Shown here: one piece after another, positions 1-13,634 of the stretch | How the letters are laid out: every line of letters begins with the position of its first letter | Position numbering within the stretch: position 1 is the stretch's first letter | Assembly (NCBI GenBank): GCA_013399115.1 | Contig: VXAA01002963.1 | Coordinates: 1,393,004-1,457,003 of the forward strand | Length of the DNA stretch: 64,000 nucleotides | Origin: Anseranas semipalmata | Taxonomy: Eukaryota; Chordata; Aves; Anseriformes; Anseranatidae | Direction of reading: 5' to 3' | Made by a program: the position numbers and the translations under genes | The notes under the pieces: generated by a model | What the model saw: the letters and a program-made list of their open reading frames with translations, nothing else | What the model was told of the DNA's origin: nothing | Databases searched by the model: none

Positions 1-463
1 TTTTTTTTTTGTCAGGCTCTCAACAGCCTCAGTCTATGCCTCAGGCTCTGAGCCTGAGCCACTACAGAAATGTTCAGAAGCTTGACAGAACTCAGAATGT
101 TGCTCTACTTCTTATGTCTTTATGCTGCTTGGACAGAAACCAACAGAACAACATGTGCCATGATGCTTCATTCCACCAAGAGCTCCAGATAATGCCTCTA
201 CTGTCATGTAAGATCAGTCTTCTCGAGCCATGTGTACTTTCCTAGTCTATCAAAACTGTAATGAGCATCATAACCTCCACCACAGTCATCGACATTGTTC
301 TTTGGGAGACACCTTCTGGGAACCAGTAGGCAGACTGCTACTGGTCTTCCAGGTTTCTCTCCAGTTATCGGTAGCAGCATCACAAAGTGAACCAGAAGGT
401 ATAAACAGGGAATGATAGAATTGTCAGTAGAGGATTTCTGTGCCCAGAGCCTACTTTTTGCAT

Positions 464-488
464 ACTTCTTGCACAACATGCAAGAAGT
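464..488. repeat. Inverted repeat, 10-bp arms, 5-nt loop
   Basis: ACTTCTTGCA and its exact reverse complement TGCAAGAAGT are separated by CAACA. A perfect 10-bp stem could form a small hairpin. There is no adjacent gene, so a terminator-like or regulatory role has no support. Confidence 0.7.
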
Positions 489-3400
489 GAGGTATAAACT
501 GAGAAATTATCAGGGTTAAAGGCTTCGTCCAGCTTACATGTTTGCATAGAGATGCTACCCAGGAGCTTCTATTGCAACTGTTCACTAGTTTAGAGTAGTT
601 TTAAAGTCAATTCTTAAACTACCTGTCCAAAATTAAGTACTGTTTTGAAAATCGGGAAATAACATTTCCAGTTTCTAGCAGTATGTCCAGAAGTGTTGTA
701 GGGACTGCTGCCACTGTCCACTCAAGTAGAAAAGCCTCAGCCTGCGTGTCATGGCAAAATGCTGGAAAGTGTTGCAGCTTTGGCCAGACTTTTGTGGATT
801 CTGTCTGTGACATCTTGTTCTGTATAAAGCTATTTCTAGGAAACTGGAAAACTATATGAACATCAATATAAAAAAAGCTGTCAAACTGACCATACATGTT
901 CATAAAAAACAGATATTGGTAGTGTCTAAAGGAGCTTGTTCCTCTCTGCTTTTCTCACTACTCTTTTCCTCATTACTTTCAAGACTGCACTACATATGCC
1001 TATAGCTTAAATATTCTGTAATTACTGCATGCTTGTCTGAAACACTAGCAGCGAGCCTAGATAAAGATGCCACCTTGAATCATGTTATGTGGTGCCATCC
1101 TACAGGTACAGCACACTCCAGTGTGACACAAAACAGCTCAATGCGCTCTACTACAAGCTAAATAAGGAAACAGAAATAACCCATAATTTTATTAAATGTG
1201 CCACTGGTCGGAAAGAAATTGCAGCAGAAAAAAAAATTATTATTTTTTGTCAAGAAAAAGTTTTTTGTTCTCTCCCTCTTTGCATGTTTTTATTTTAAGG
1301 GACATACCCAGTGATTTTTTTTTTTTTTCCAGGAGATGGTAGAAGACGTCAAAATAAACTGAATGCAGAATGAAATTTAAGATAAATTCTCATTTACCAA
1401 GTCATGACTCGAGGGATGAGAAAAGTGTGGATTTGGCACTGAACTGCACTGCAGTGTGGCAGTTTTGGCTGTTGGTGCAAGACATGAAATGGGACTATTG
1501 AGGATCCAAACACCAGTTCTTCAGATGGGTTACTATGAGCTTGCTACCACCATGCCAGGGATGTTCTTGCCTATATACATTCCTGCTTTTGCAATACCTG
1601 CTCACTCAGTTGCTACAGCCATGAAGACCTCTCCAGAGCAGATGGTTTAATCCTTGAGAGACTTTGTTTCCAGTGTGATACTATTTCAGTGGAAAAGTAA
1701 TGAAAATGAAGAGATAGCTAAGTGCAATAGAATAGTAATAGTAATAGAATTAGAAATAATAAGGCAAACACGGTTTAGAGTTTAAAATAGTAAAGAGGGC
1801 CACTGAGGTCAGGAAATTGGAATAAACATCAGTTTTTAAAACTGAAATAATGGAAGGGAGGACAATATCTCTTTGGGTGATGAACCTTTTCTATAAGAGA
1901 ATCTACTTTTCACTGTTGTGGGGTCCCAGTGCTGTTTCTAACCTGCAGTGTGCTTTCCTAGGTTCCTAGTCTTTGCTTCATTAATTTTCATATTTCAGGA
2001 ATCCATGCTTCAAACAGCTCAATTTAGGAAACTGTACTATTCATCATGTTTTTGTTTGGTCTGCTGAGCAGGAAGGTCCCTGCTGAAGCAGGGTATCTGC
2101 TGGAAATTAGAAAAACTCAAGGTTTAGCCACGATCTCAAGAGAGCTAAATAAAGATTTTCAGATGGTCATGGACAGTCATAATTTTTTTGATCAAGAAAT
2201 GAAAAATATTTGTGATACATTTGAGAAGATGCTCAAAAGAAAAGAGTGGCATCTTTTGGACACTCCTGGAAATAACTTGGCCATTCTTTGGATAGAGTTG
2301 CTTCCTTAAAAAGTCATAGATTATTAATTTTAACTTTCAGTGCATTTGTATGTGTTGGATTTTAAAAAGGTTTAGATGCCTTAGGTGAAATTTCATTTCA
2401 TGTGTTACATCTGAAACTAAGAAAGTCAGAAGTATCATCAGGACATTACTCTTTGTGAAGTGTTTACATTTCCATCTTCCTTTGCTGTTTGGGAGTCATC
2501 CTCAGTAGTTCACACATAAAAAAAAGCTTTCTTTCCTGACTGGTTATGAAAGGACGGGAGTTTTCATAAGCAACAAAATAATGAGATATCTTTACAAAAT
2601 AAGTCCTTTGAATTTTTCCATCTGCCTTTAAGGTATAAGAATTCATAAAAACATCTCAGTAAAACAACAGAAAACAATTGTAGTGCTTTTTTTTTGCCCT
2701 TCCTTCTTTCTTTAGTGCGTCTTTAATTCCATGAAAAGAGACTGCAAAGTTTAATACATTTGCATCATCAGTATCCAGCGTGTCAGTGAACCCTAGAGGT
2801 TCATCACTGGACTTTGCATAAGATAAAGAAATCTACCATATCCCTTAAATTCATTACAGTTTTGGTTACTGTACCAGAAATGTGTCACTTAATTCTCCAA
2901 TTTTTTGCAGAATCTAAGGAAGATCCTTTGCTTTGCTTTAGGCAGCAAGTTCAGAGTTCACTTGAAGTTTCAGTACATAAACAAACCCCTCTAATGATTA
3001 CCTAGTGGTAGGAGAAAAATCAGTAAGATTCTTCTGAGAACTTAATTTAAGCTTTCTTTCCTCCTTTTAAAAGAGATTTCTTGATTCTAGAGTTCCTTGC
3101 ACATATTGTTTAACATCAATGAACACTGAAGTTTTCCTATAATTCTGCCATGCATTAGTACTAGGACTTCTTTCCTGACAATCTGTACTGTTCTTTTTAG
3201 CACAAATACCCTTGAACACAGTTAAAAACACATTAGACATTAGTAATCCCTCAAGTAATATAGATGAACATGATTAATCTGTATTTAATTGAGACTGAAA
3301 ATGAAACAAGAAAGCAATGGAAAACATTCTGTTCATCCAGCAGTTTATACAAACCAGCACTATTTAAACTATAATACATCATCTGATTTATTGTTGTAGT

Positions 3401-6400
3401 AGAAAAGGGTATGTTTATACTTACCCATAGATATAAGAGATATGTGCATCAGTCTGGTCTAGGACTCATTGAGCTGTGAACCAATGCAGAAGTTCACTGA
3501 AATATGTGGAGATTAAGAGAAGGAAAGGAGCTCACCAGAGCCTGCATATGATCAATTAACATCATGCAAATGTTATATTTGTAGTATGCATAAATTAGAT
3601 GTCATCAAATGTATATGTATACATGCCTGACTTGGAAGACTGGTATAGTACAGAATATGCAAAAAAAAAAAACAAAAAAAAAAAAACACCAAAAACACAG
3701 CAGCAGTAACTCGATCTTAAAAAAGCCTTAGGGCCTCGATGTGAGAGAAACTGGCATTTTACATTTTAAGCGTAGATCTAAAATGCTATATGCTTTTGCA
3801 CTATGACAACTTACAATGGGGAGTGAGAGATCACACCAGCAGATGTCTATGTTGATGGTTGGTCAGGCAGAAAGGATGATCTCCTGGGGGACTCAGAAAG
3901 GAAAGCAGAGATCTCAGCTGATTAAAATGAATCAAGATGCTAAGAACAGAACTGAGTTAGTTACAGAATTTGGATCTGGTCTTAGATTTCAACTATTACT
4001 AGATTCTGATCAAGTATGTTCGGCACACCTATAGTGGCAGCAAAAGCAGACCCAGCTGAGAGCATGAAAACTATTGGATAGCGTAGGAGCTTGGGCCTTT
4101 CCAAGAGCTATAGAGCCCTTACATACTGGAGTATTTAAGTCCTCCTCATCATGTTTGACAAAAGCATCCATAATATGCCTAAAATGTCAAAGCTTCTCCA
4201 ATGTGTGACATGTGACAAAAAAACAATTAAGACACATCACTGAGATCTGGAAAACCTGTATTGTATTCCTTCTTTATATTATTCAATTTGTGATCAAATC
4301 ACTCAAAATAAGAAATCAGGGTGAGGGCAGAAATCTGCCTCAGCTGCTGCACAGATATATTTATATATACTGTGAACAATAAAACCAGTGTTTATGTTCT
4401 CCAGACTCACAATTGTAATTGTAATAAATTCATGGAAATTACATGGCCTCTGTTGCACAGCTATGGCTTGAACCTCATTTTAGAACTCATCATCATGTCT
4501 ACATGTCTTTGCATTACAGGTCTGGAAATGATCCTGCTTACCTATTTCAAAACACAGGGCCTCAGGTTATTTTCTTCAAAATATCACTACTCCAATATCT
4601 TCGGGAGACCCAGTCTGGTAGTATAATCCCTGGATTTATTGCTTGGAATTGGGCAGCTAAAAGCTAGAACTAATGGTGCATGACTGTCAAACAATTGTTT
4701 TAAGGATTACAATGCAAAAGAGCAATTTTGCAATCAATGAATGCGCTTCCTGCACTTCCTTTCTCACATCTCCAGCAGTTTATGTGCTTATTTGGAGGGA
4801 TATAGCCAGCTCATGCGGCGTAATATATGCTCTGAGCACATTGCAATGAATTGTTGGGTCCTGATGGGAGCTACCTGAGAAATTTTAATCTTCAGGCACT
4901 AACTGTAATGGCTTGGTAGCTATCTAAATACCATATCCAGCCACTGTTTCTGTCCTTCCAGGACAGGCATAATGATCACCCTGTTCTGTGTATGAAAGTC
5001 CTCTCCATCTTGGCATTCATGCTGTCTAGTACAGCTGTACCCAGTTTATTATCAGCTCTTTACGTTGCTTAAATGGCTTTTCACATACACAAATGTCATA
5101 ATTTAAAGGTAAAACCTGTAGTTATTTAGCTTTTGACATTTTCAGGTCAGATTATCTCACAGGGTTGAATGGGTCTGTGCAGTAGAAAGTCTGTATAGAA
5201 GAGGGACAGCATCTCCCATAAAGCACAGACATATGGCAAGCAGTCCTGATTGCATGCATCCTCCACCAAAGGGAATTTATGTGGATGTGAGACCTGTCCT
5301 TCCCTTAGATTGTGTCTTCATGCCCATTTAAGCACAGCAGCTCACATTAACTAAAGGGGCTTAAAATGAGCTGTCTTTCTTTTGAACGGCAATTTGCTTT
5401 CGCAGACTGCTTAGACATCTCCATGCTGTGTCTCTCGCTGCTGGGCCAGGCTCAGCCTTAAAGCCTTTTCCCATGCAAGTGGGCGAGTGCAGCTGCCCCT
5501 CTTAGCTCATTCCTCATGTTGGCCGCAGCCTGGCAGCTCTCCCTGGCTTACCCTGCTGCAGGGTGAGTTTGCTCCCAGGCATCCTGCCTTCCCTGGGGCC
5601 AGCTTCTGCCATCACATTTTCCAGAACCATCCATTCCCCACTGAAGGGTGTGAGACATCATGGCAAAGGTCTTTATTGTCTTTTTTGCCTGGGTTCTGAG
5701 ATACATCAACAAGAGTTGACCAACTGGGGTTGAGAAATGTCCTTTGCAGTGTTGTTTCAACCATAGACTCCTTGTGAATTGATGATTCATGGAAGAAGAT
5801 CATATATCATCATTTTAGGTTTGTTCAAGACTATCACACTCATTCTCAGAGCTCTGGCATGTCATTTACTCAGGGCTTGTAGCAGATTCTTTAGTGGTTT
5901 GTCAAAGAGTACAGACCACGATCTGAATAATATAATTTTCTGTAGTAATTGCTTTTTGTCAGAAAAAGACTTGTTGAAGGCTCTATTTTTTGGCCTGCTA
6001 TGTTCTTTCTGTGCTTATTGTTTTATCTGTACTTGTTACTACAGATTTTTTTTGGGGGGGGCTTGCCTCAAGGATAGTCCCAAACATTTATTTGATAAAA
6101 CCTTTTGAAATGTTTCATTGCTGCATCTTTCATTCATTTCCAACTGCTGAAGTTCATGAAAAACAGACACTGTATTGAATGTTTATGTGACATACAGAAT
6201 AGTAATGACTGACTGTTTAATACCAGCTAACAGCAAATTAAAGCCAAACAATCTGATGATGAGGAAAGTAGGTTTATCTGCATGGGGAGAAAGAATAACA
6301 ATGCAAAAATGAAACGCAACAAATGAATCTGGCTTACATTTTGGTACTGCATGCAAAAGTATGTAAGAACTTAATTGAATTATGATATGAACTGAGCAAA

Positions 6401-7877
6401 TAATGTGAAGTAAATAACCTATTTAAATTTAGCCTTTTTCATTTCATAAATTGCTCGTGAACTGCTTAAAAATATACTCGGCACCATATATTATTCACAA
6501 AATATATTTTGGCAAATAATTCTATATAACTCTTAAAAAGTGCAGCAGCTAAACCTACCTATATTTGAAGTGTGTGCCCTCTTTTGACTTCAGTCATGGC
6601 AGGTATTTAATAGGCAACTCCTTATAAATAGCTGAAAATAAAGATTTACTATGATTTCCATCTTGCTTTTCTGCTCCTTAAGCAGGAGCAGTACCTGAAT
6701 TAGGATGAAGCACCATAGCTATAGTGATTTCAGTTTCAAGTTTCAAAAAGTTCCAGATGCCCAACGTATAACAAAATGTACCTTACGCTGCTGATCTACT
6801 TTGAACTCTAAAATGCAGACATATAGCCCGAGCTTCTACGTGGGCACATCCTACACTTACTGGGGAGAGGTAGACACCTAGCAAGGATGATCCTGAGGAA
6901 GGTGAGGTGAGCCCACTGTAAGGGTGCGTCTCTGTCCCTCTTCAGTATGTAGGCAACACAAGCAATCCACATGTTATGCAATCCCATTCACATGGGAGGA
7001 TTCTTGCATGCTGTATTCTATGAGTTGATCTTGTGTCATTTCCATAATTCAGAGAACTTTTATTGGCAGATCTGTTAATGATATGTGTCATATGAGCACT
7101 TGGGCATATTTATCACACATACAGGAGGTGAAAGTGCACCTTGACTTCTAGTTTGGAAAGCTCTAAGCATTGGGTTATGAAAATAAAGGAAAGCAGACCC
7201 AAACACTGAGGCAGTTGTTTGGCAACAGTGCATTTCAGCCTGTGCACAGTGGCACAGGTCTCCCACAGTGCATCACTGAGCTTCTAGAGCCCATCACTCT
7301 CACTGCGTAGAGCTGACCAAGCTTGGAGAAGTCAGTAGCACATAATCAGAGCGTGTAAGGTCAAGCCAGCATTTGGCTCAATGTTGAGATTCTCCATAAA
7401 TAAGTACTGAGTACTTAACATGTTTCCTAGTCCTGAAGAATGTTCAGTGGGAGTGTTATGTGGTGAATTAACACTGGAATTTGTGAAGGCCACAGAAATT
7501 GTAAGGAAAAGTTAAAATGCTTTTCTAACAGGAGCTGACAGATAGGACTGTGATGTGACGCGTTTCATGCAATGTTTTTAGTTTTCCAAGCTGCCAAGGA
7601 GACTTTCCCAGTCTGAACATATCTGATCATGTCTCCATCATGTCTCTATCTACTGAGAGTTTTCAAAGCCAACTTCCTGAGAAATCCTTGAGAAATCTGT
7701 ATAAAAAATGAACTTACACATTAACCCATGTATTCTAGCCTAAAGGTCAAAAAGCCTGTATTGCCTATAATGGGAATTAAGTGGCTAAATCTCTCTGCTG
7801 TACTTTGAAAATATACCCTTAGCATTAGTCTGACTCTTTCCTCTGCTTCCAACTGCAGATGAGTGACCTTAGAAAGT

Positions 7878-7923
7878 AAAGATCAGAACATTTTTAATCC
7901 AAAGATCAGAACATTTTTAATCC
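7878..7923. repeat. 23-bp perfect tandem duplication
   Basis: Two identical head-to-tail copies (7878-7900 and 7901-7923) of a 23-bp unit that begins AAAGATCAGAACA. The identity suggests a recent slippage or repair duplication. Confidence 0.95.
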
Positions 7924-9185
7924 AAGTATTTATTGAATTAGCAACAGGGGAAAATATTCCTTTGCTTTCAACATTCACTTTACAAGGTTTGCCATGATCA
8001 CAGTGCTCCAACTGTGCAGACAGAAAGGATTTGTGTTGCATGGGTAATAGGAATTTTACAGCATGATTAAAGTGTTTATGTATTTTACAGTTCTAGAAGG
8101 ATTTTTTAGGTTAATGTTAATATATATTTGTGGTACTGAGACATGCTGAGAATTTTTAGGGTATTTTGTACAATTTCAAATTGAAATTCATTGTTGCTTG
8201 TCATCCCCTCCTCCCCTCCCAAATATGTGTGCTGTTTCTGAGTCATGAACAGTCTATATTGCCTTGAAATGCCATACCACCAGGTATATCTGTGTGCCCA
8301 GAGATTTCAACAGTGGTCCTTCTGGTAGTTATATGTAGAAAGTATCTAGGCTTGTAGCTAGGAGATTGTTTACTGATACTCTGCAGTGTATTCTCTATAT
8401 CATCTTCTATGGGCATTTGGTCCAACAGAGTACAGAAATTGATGCTTTTCCTGTGAGACTGCTGCCTCAGCTACACCAAAATGTTCTGTGGGAAATTTGC
8501 TAATTCATTCCTCATAATTATACTCAGATGTCAGTGTTCTGGCAAAGACATTCTTCTGTTATGGGTCAGCTTACTCTGGTAGGAAGAGCGATAGTGGTCC
8601 TTTTTGAAAGCAGCCACCCCAGTTTCTTAGGGCACACATATATCAAACATTATCAACTATGCTGAACACTATTTTTCTAAATTATCCTTTGCAGTTTTTT
8701 CATTCCTTGGCTATTTTACTTAAAGAAAAAAAAAATGTTAAAGTTACCTCTCTAGAAAAAATACTAATGAAAACCCAACAGAGTTTTCATACTGGGAATT
8801 TCTTAACATTAACATTTTTCCACTTAACAGATTTTTAATTAATCATTTAGACTACTACTTCACCAAGCACACAAGTTTCTTGAGCTTCAAATGGAACTGT
8901 GATCATTTTCCCTGTTCTTGAATCCAAATGAACCAGCCTCACCAGGCGGAAGTGTTTCATGTTGTTTGCTTATACTTGCACAAAATTAGCCCATAACCTG
9001 CTGTTTCAAATATCCCCAGTGTAGGAATAAGCAGATGACATCAAGCGAAGTAAGAACTTACCTAATGTTCACTCAAAACCTAAACACGTTTTTGTGTACT
9101 TTTTGAAACACTTGTACAGTTATTCATTATTTTTATTATTATCTGACTCTGTTTGTCTCCGGGCCTTACTGGGAGCATATATGGA

Positions 9186-9213
9186 AAATAAATACATAAA
9201 TAAATAAATAAAA
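9186..9213. repeat. (AAAT)n-type simple repeat
   Basis: About six or seven tetranucleotide units of ATAA/AAAT with one interruption (ACAT). Confidence 0.85.
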
Positions 9214-9965
9214 AGTATCATTTTGGAAAAAGTTACAGCCTACCAAGGGTAAAAAATCCTACCAGGAATTTTCACCATAATTTCATTCACATCAGTTTAT
9301 CTGAGGTTTTATTTGAGCTTGCAAACCTGTCTAGCTTTGTCCATCACGAACCTAACCTTTCCTTGGTGTTCTCTGCACCCTCTGGAATCAGCATACCCTT
9401 TTCTTTGTTGGGTATCACAAACCCAACACTGCTCTTCAGACTTTGCATGTGCCCTCTCTTTTACCTTTATCATTCACAGGCAGCCCTTGTGATCATTGGC
9501 TTCCTTCTGCTTTTCCATTTCAGCATCCCCATTGGTCCTCAGCATTTGGGAGCCTCTCTTGTGAAAAGATAGTGGGGGCCAGCAACACTGAGATGAAAGA
9601 TAAAATTATTTTCAAATCATAATGTCTTCTCATAACCTCTAATAAGATTCATTATTATACTTCACTCTAACCCATATAATTTCCAATAATAATCATATAA
9701 GAACTACTTATCTAACACCTTATTTAAGAAAAATAAAACTAGGGAATTCAGCACTTGAACAAATACAGTTATAGAACAGAACTAAGAGAGAGACTCATGG
9801 GGCGAAAGCTCTTTGCTAAGGATTAAAGCTGTAATATGTCAGCAGTAGATATAAGTGCTATACTTACAGATGATATTAATAAAACAATTAAGCATTTCAA
9901 GTCACAGAAACCTTTCAAGAAATTAATAGTAAACTAAAAAGTAGGCCAAGGATCTTCTCATTTAA

Positions 9966-10012
9966 TTGTTTTTTTTTTGTTGTTGTTTTTTTTTTTGTTT
10001 GTTTGTTTTTTC
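9966..10012. repeat. T-rich simple repeat with GTT units
   Basis: T runs broken by single G at spacings of three to four, ending in a CAG. It resembles a polypyrimidine-acceptor on the plus strand, but there is no coding exon behind it. Confidence 0.8.
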
Positions 10013-12224
10013 ACAGCCAGTTTTAAAGCATCTCAGGAAGAAAGAGAGATATAACAGAGTCCTGAAAATCTCTCCTGTGTGTTTCAGGTCTTGGTTGTGT
10101 GCTATGAAAAGACAGAAAAAAAAGCCAGGCCTTCTGTGTGAGTGGGAAACTTGTCGCAGTTGAGAACTAGCAACTTTAACAATATTTAGTGTTAACTTTT
10201 CTCTTAAAACCTTTAAGTTCTTCAAACTTGGATGTCCATCCCTGGATCCAGCTGTTTTCATTTGGAACCTGAATTAACAGCATAAGCATTTAAGCAGGAG
10301 AGACTAGCTACATCTCTACCTTCAAACCCATAGGTGCTCCAGTCCTGCAGAAAGCAAACTCACTTGAAAATGGAACAGGACTTAAAATTGGGCATTTCAA
10401 AAAGCATCACTTCTCAAACAGTCTTGTGTTGATACTGTGTAGCTCTATGAAAAGAGCTATAGCCAATAGTTATATATGCCCAGCAAAACAGGGAGGACTT
10501 GGTTCTTTATTAGCTGTGTTAGCATGTATGAGTATGTTTCTTCATAGCATGGTAGAGAACACAAACACAGCCTTCAGAAATTTCAGCCAAATATGGACTG
10601 TGGTTTTTTTGCCTTGAGTTTTGCAGACCTGTGGTCATGCACCTTAGCTCAAACATTTCTAGTATTTTCAACTTCTCTGAAGGACTTCCCATTTCATAGC
10701 AATGTGGACAGCTCACAGATAAGCATTTCCTCAGAAACACACGTGTTAAGTGTGAGGGACAGGAAAAAGGACTTTTTGTTTTGGGAAATCTGATGTAACC
10801 ACTGATAAAAGAGTTTTTATTTGATTTAGTAAGACTGAAAGCAAAGAAGTTCTACCACTATGGTAACAACTCAAAAAAAAAAAAAAAAAAAAAAAAAAAG
10901 GAATATGGAATGATTTCCTACCTGTACATCTTCCCATTTCTGATTTACGCACGGAATTCTTTGTCAGGGGTAGAAGTTTCTACTAAATGTAATTGTACTT
11001 CCTTGAGAAGACACACATCCCCACCCCCACACAGACACACACACACATAACTATTTCTATTAAATTCTGTAGGATTTCTCACCGGGGCTTGCAGAAAGCA
11101 GTTAGTCCATAAATTACTTGCAAAAACAAGAAAGTAAAATAAAGTTCAACCATTTTTGTATAGAACATATTGCTTTATATAGAAGTAGTTTATAGCTGTC
11201 TGAGACTAATTGGTTCATTTCATTCACAGTGATTTATTTATTAATGTTGTTGATTTGCAAATGGCAAATTTATTTTGTCTAAAAAGTTTATTGGCTCATA
11301 AGAATGAAATATTGATTTTTGTGTGCAATATAAGTTTTAGATGTGCACTTAAGTAGGCACAACAGAACCACTTACACTGCTTTGTGTAAGTTTATCAAGC
11401 TTTTTGTCCTTATTTTTATTTTGAGGGGTTTAAAGCTAGGTCATAAAAATAAGTTTGGCCTGATTCTTTTTCTAAGACAGTTGTATATCTACTCCTTGAC
11501 TTCTCAGTCAAGAGCTCTTTTAAGCACATTAAAAAAACAAATTTGTCACTCTAAACCAGTAGATATTTAGAGTAAATTCTCTTTACTGTAATTGCAGATT
11601 TATTTCTGCCTCTAATTTCTGCAATTGGCTATTTGTGTTCCGTGTTTTCTGGTAAAGAAAACAATGTGTTTATTTAATAATAATGAAAAGTATTGTAAAA
11701 CTGCTACACATTTATAGATGAATTGAGTGTTGACTTAAGGCTGAGCCTGATGATGTTGCAGACAGAGTATTTACATGTCCTGAAATGTTCATGAGTTAAT
11801 TCCCCTTAGCCCTGGGGCAGAGAAACATTTAAGCACATCACATCAGTTTTCCCCAGTCTCAACAAGTAAGTTCACTGACTTGCAGATTCCCTGTTATCCC
11901 CTCACTTATTATTATCGTTGTACTGAGTTTCTGGAAGGAGTGAAGTAATGAGCTGCACTCCCAGTGATTCTTTATGTCTGTATAAAGTTTATTTTAAGAT
12001 GGTTATATTTGCATAATAAGGTTAATCGCTGAAGTGAAAGACTTCCCACCAGAGTGCAGGAATGATTTGCTGACATTGCATGGAGACACAGGTATGCAAA
12101 CACCATCTATGAAGAAAATAGCCTAATAATTTTCCAGTCTCCCGTCTTCTTCCTCTTTCTTCCCCTGTCCTGGCTCAGTCTCCTTCACCTCTGCAGCTCT
12201 GATGATGCAATTGATCATGGGACT

Positions 12225-12394
12225 NNNNNNNNNNNNNNNNNNNNNNNNNNNNNNNNNNNNNNNNNNNNNNNNNNNNNNNNNNNNNNNNNNNNNNNNNNNN
12301 NNNNNNNNNNNNNNNNNNNNNNNNNNNNNNNNNNNNNNNNNNNNNNNNNNNNNNNNNNNNNNNNNNNNNNNNNNNNNNNNNNNNNNNNNNNNNN
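12225..12394. other. Assembly gap of 170 N
   Basis: A run of N directly abuts an (AAGGA)n array on its right side, so the missing sequence probably consists at least partly of the same repeat. The true length is unknown. Confidence 0.97.
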
Positions 12395-12469
12395 AAGGAA
12401 AGGAAAGGAAAGGAAAGGAAAGGAAAGGAAAGGAAAGGAAAGGAAAGGAAAGGAAAGGAAAGGAAAGGA
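12395..12469. repeat. (AAGGA)n pentanucleotide array
   Basis: Fifteen perfect units (75 bp) of AAGGA end at a C at 12470, and the left end is lost in the gap. The strand is entirely purine. Apparent open frames across the array and gap are artefacts. Confidence 0.97.
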
Positions 12470-13634
12470 CCTTTGCAATGTGCAGTTTGAAACCTGTACC
12501 TGGTGGCTGAGGAGGGGATGGAACATTTTTAAATCAGTGTTGTGTGCCTGCACCCTAGATGGGCTGCTTATAGCCAGAGAAGCTAAGAGATTTTGCAGTG
12601 TTTCATTTCATACTTTGACTGGCTGGGTGATAACACTGCCTAGCCTGTGCCCAAGGGCTGGATGCATTTTAGCTGTGGTACTCAGGACTACAATGGAAGA
12701 AGTGCTGAGAGCTCATCTTAGACTTGCAGGAAATCTTCAGAGGGCAGGAAGGCTTCCTATCTGAGCAGAGACGAGGGGAAGATGGGATCTATAAGAAAAA
12801 CCCCATGCCCTGATTTGGATCCCATTGAGTGGAGGCAATGCCTGGGCCTTGCTAAGGCTGGTTACTGTGTAGTGACAGTATTTTAACTGATGGAAGTGAA
12901 AGGATTGTCTTGAAGATAAACTTAGACATAAGTAGCTACGAGTATTTTTTTTTTCTTCTTTTATAGTGTCTCTAAATATCTACTTTATTGGGCTTTCCAT
13001 TTTTAAGTTAGATAAAATGTGCATATGTTTTCTCCGTATAGTCTCTCCATCCAGTAATAAGAGATGTTTCAAGTCTGGCAAAACATTAGTTTTCCATTCT
13101 CGAGGAAGTAATAGTCCTAAGGGTAGGTTTGGCCTGAATAGATGAGTTGTGGTATAGACACACACACAAAACCAGGTTAGGCTCAAACTGTTAAGCAGAC
13201 CAGGAATTCAAGCTTTAACAAAAGGTAACATTTATTTGCCCAGATTATGTGTGCAAGATCTTCAGAATAAAATGAGTTTTACTTGATGAAGAACATGCTC
13301 AAGTGAATGACAGATTCTGCTTATTTGAATGAGTGTGCACATTTCCATTTGGGAAAAGTAGCTAGCTTTACCACAAATAGGAAGGTGCTGATAACTTTGT
13401 TTCTTCACATATCATATCCTAGTCAAAAGCAGTATCACTATTTTTTCAGCAACAGACAGAAGAGATCTGATCTCAACTGGAAGCCTATTGTAGCGGTTAA
13501 TGCTGTTAATGTTTATATGCTATGATTTCGAGATTTTATTGAATGTCTGAGTCATGAGATGGCACTGCATCATAGAGTAATTTTGTCCCAGAGATTGGCC
13601 AAGTTATTTCTAGCTATGCAGATATACCTCAAGG
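12470..13634. other. Intergenic, nothing recognised
   Basis: Mixed-composition sequence with only short open frames. The part just right of the AAGGA array (12480-12780) is GC-richer than its surroundings but has no recognisable coding similarity. Confidence 0.6.

Larger units (their letters stand above)
1..12224. other. Downstream intergenic flank, no gene recognised
   Basis: This stretch lies 3' of ZNF804B. Both strands hold only short open frames with no recognisable domains. It contains simple A/T-rich tracts (3661-3687, 9186-9213, 9966-10012, a 27-base A run at 10873-10899), a CA-rich tract at about 11021-11046, a 23-bp tandem duplication at 7878-7923 and a small inverted repeat at 464-488. 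In mammals the region 3' of ZNF804B leads to the STEAP1/STEAP2 cluster over a long gap. Nothing of those genes is visible here. Confidence 0.7.

Noticed and set aside
9966..10019. Polypyrimidine tract ending in CAG as a plus-strand splice acceptor
   Set aside because: It is a simple T/GTT repeat, and no coding exon follows it.
10873..10899. 27-base A run as a possible processed pseudogene tail
   Set aside because: No coding remnant or flanking target duplication was seen upstream of it.
12202..12553. Open frames with GKERK-type repeats on both strands
   Set aside because: Products of the N gap and the AAGGA array.
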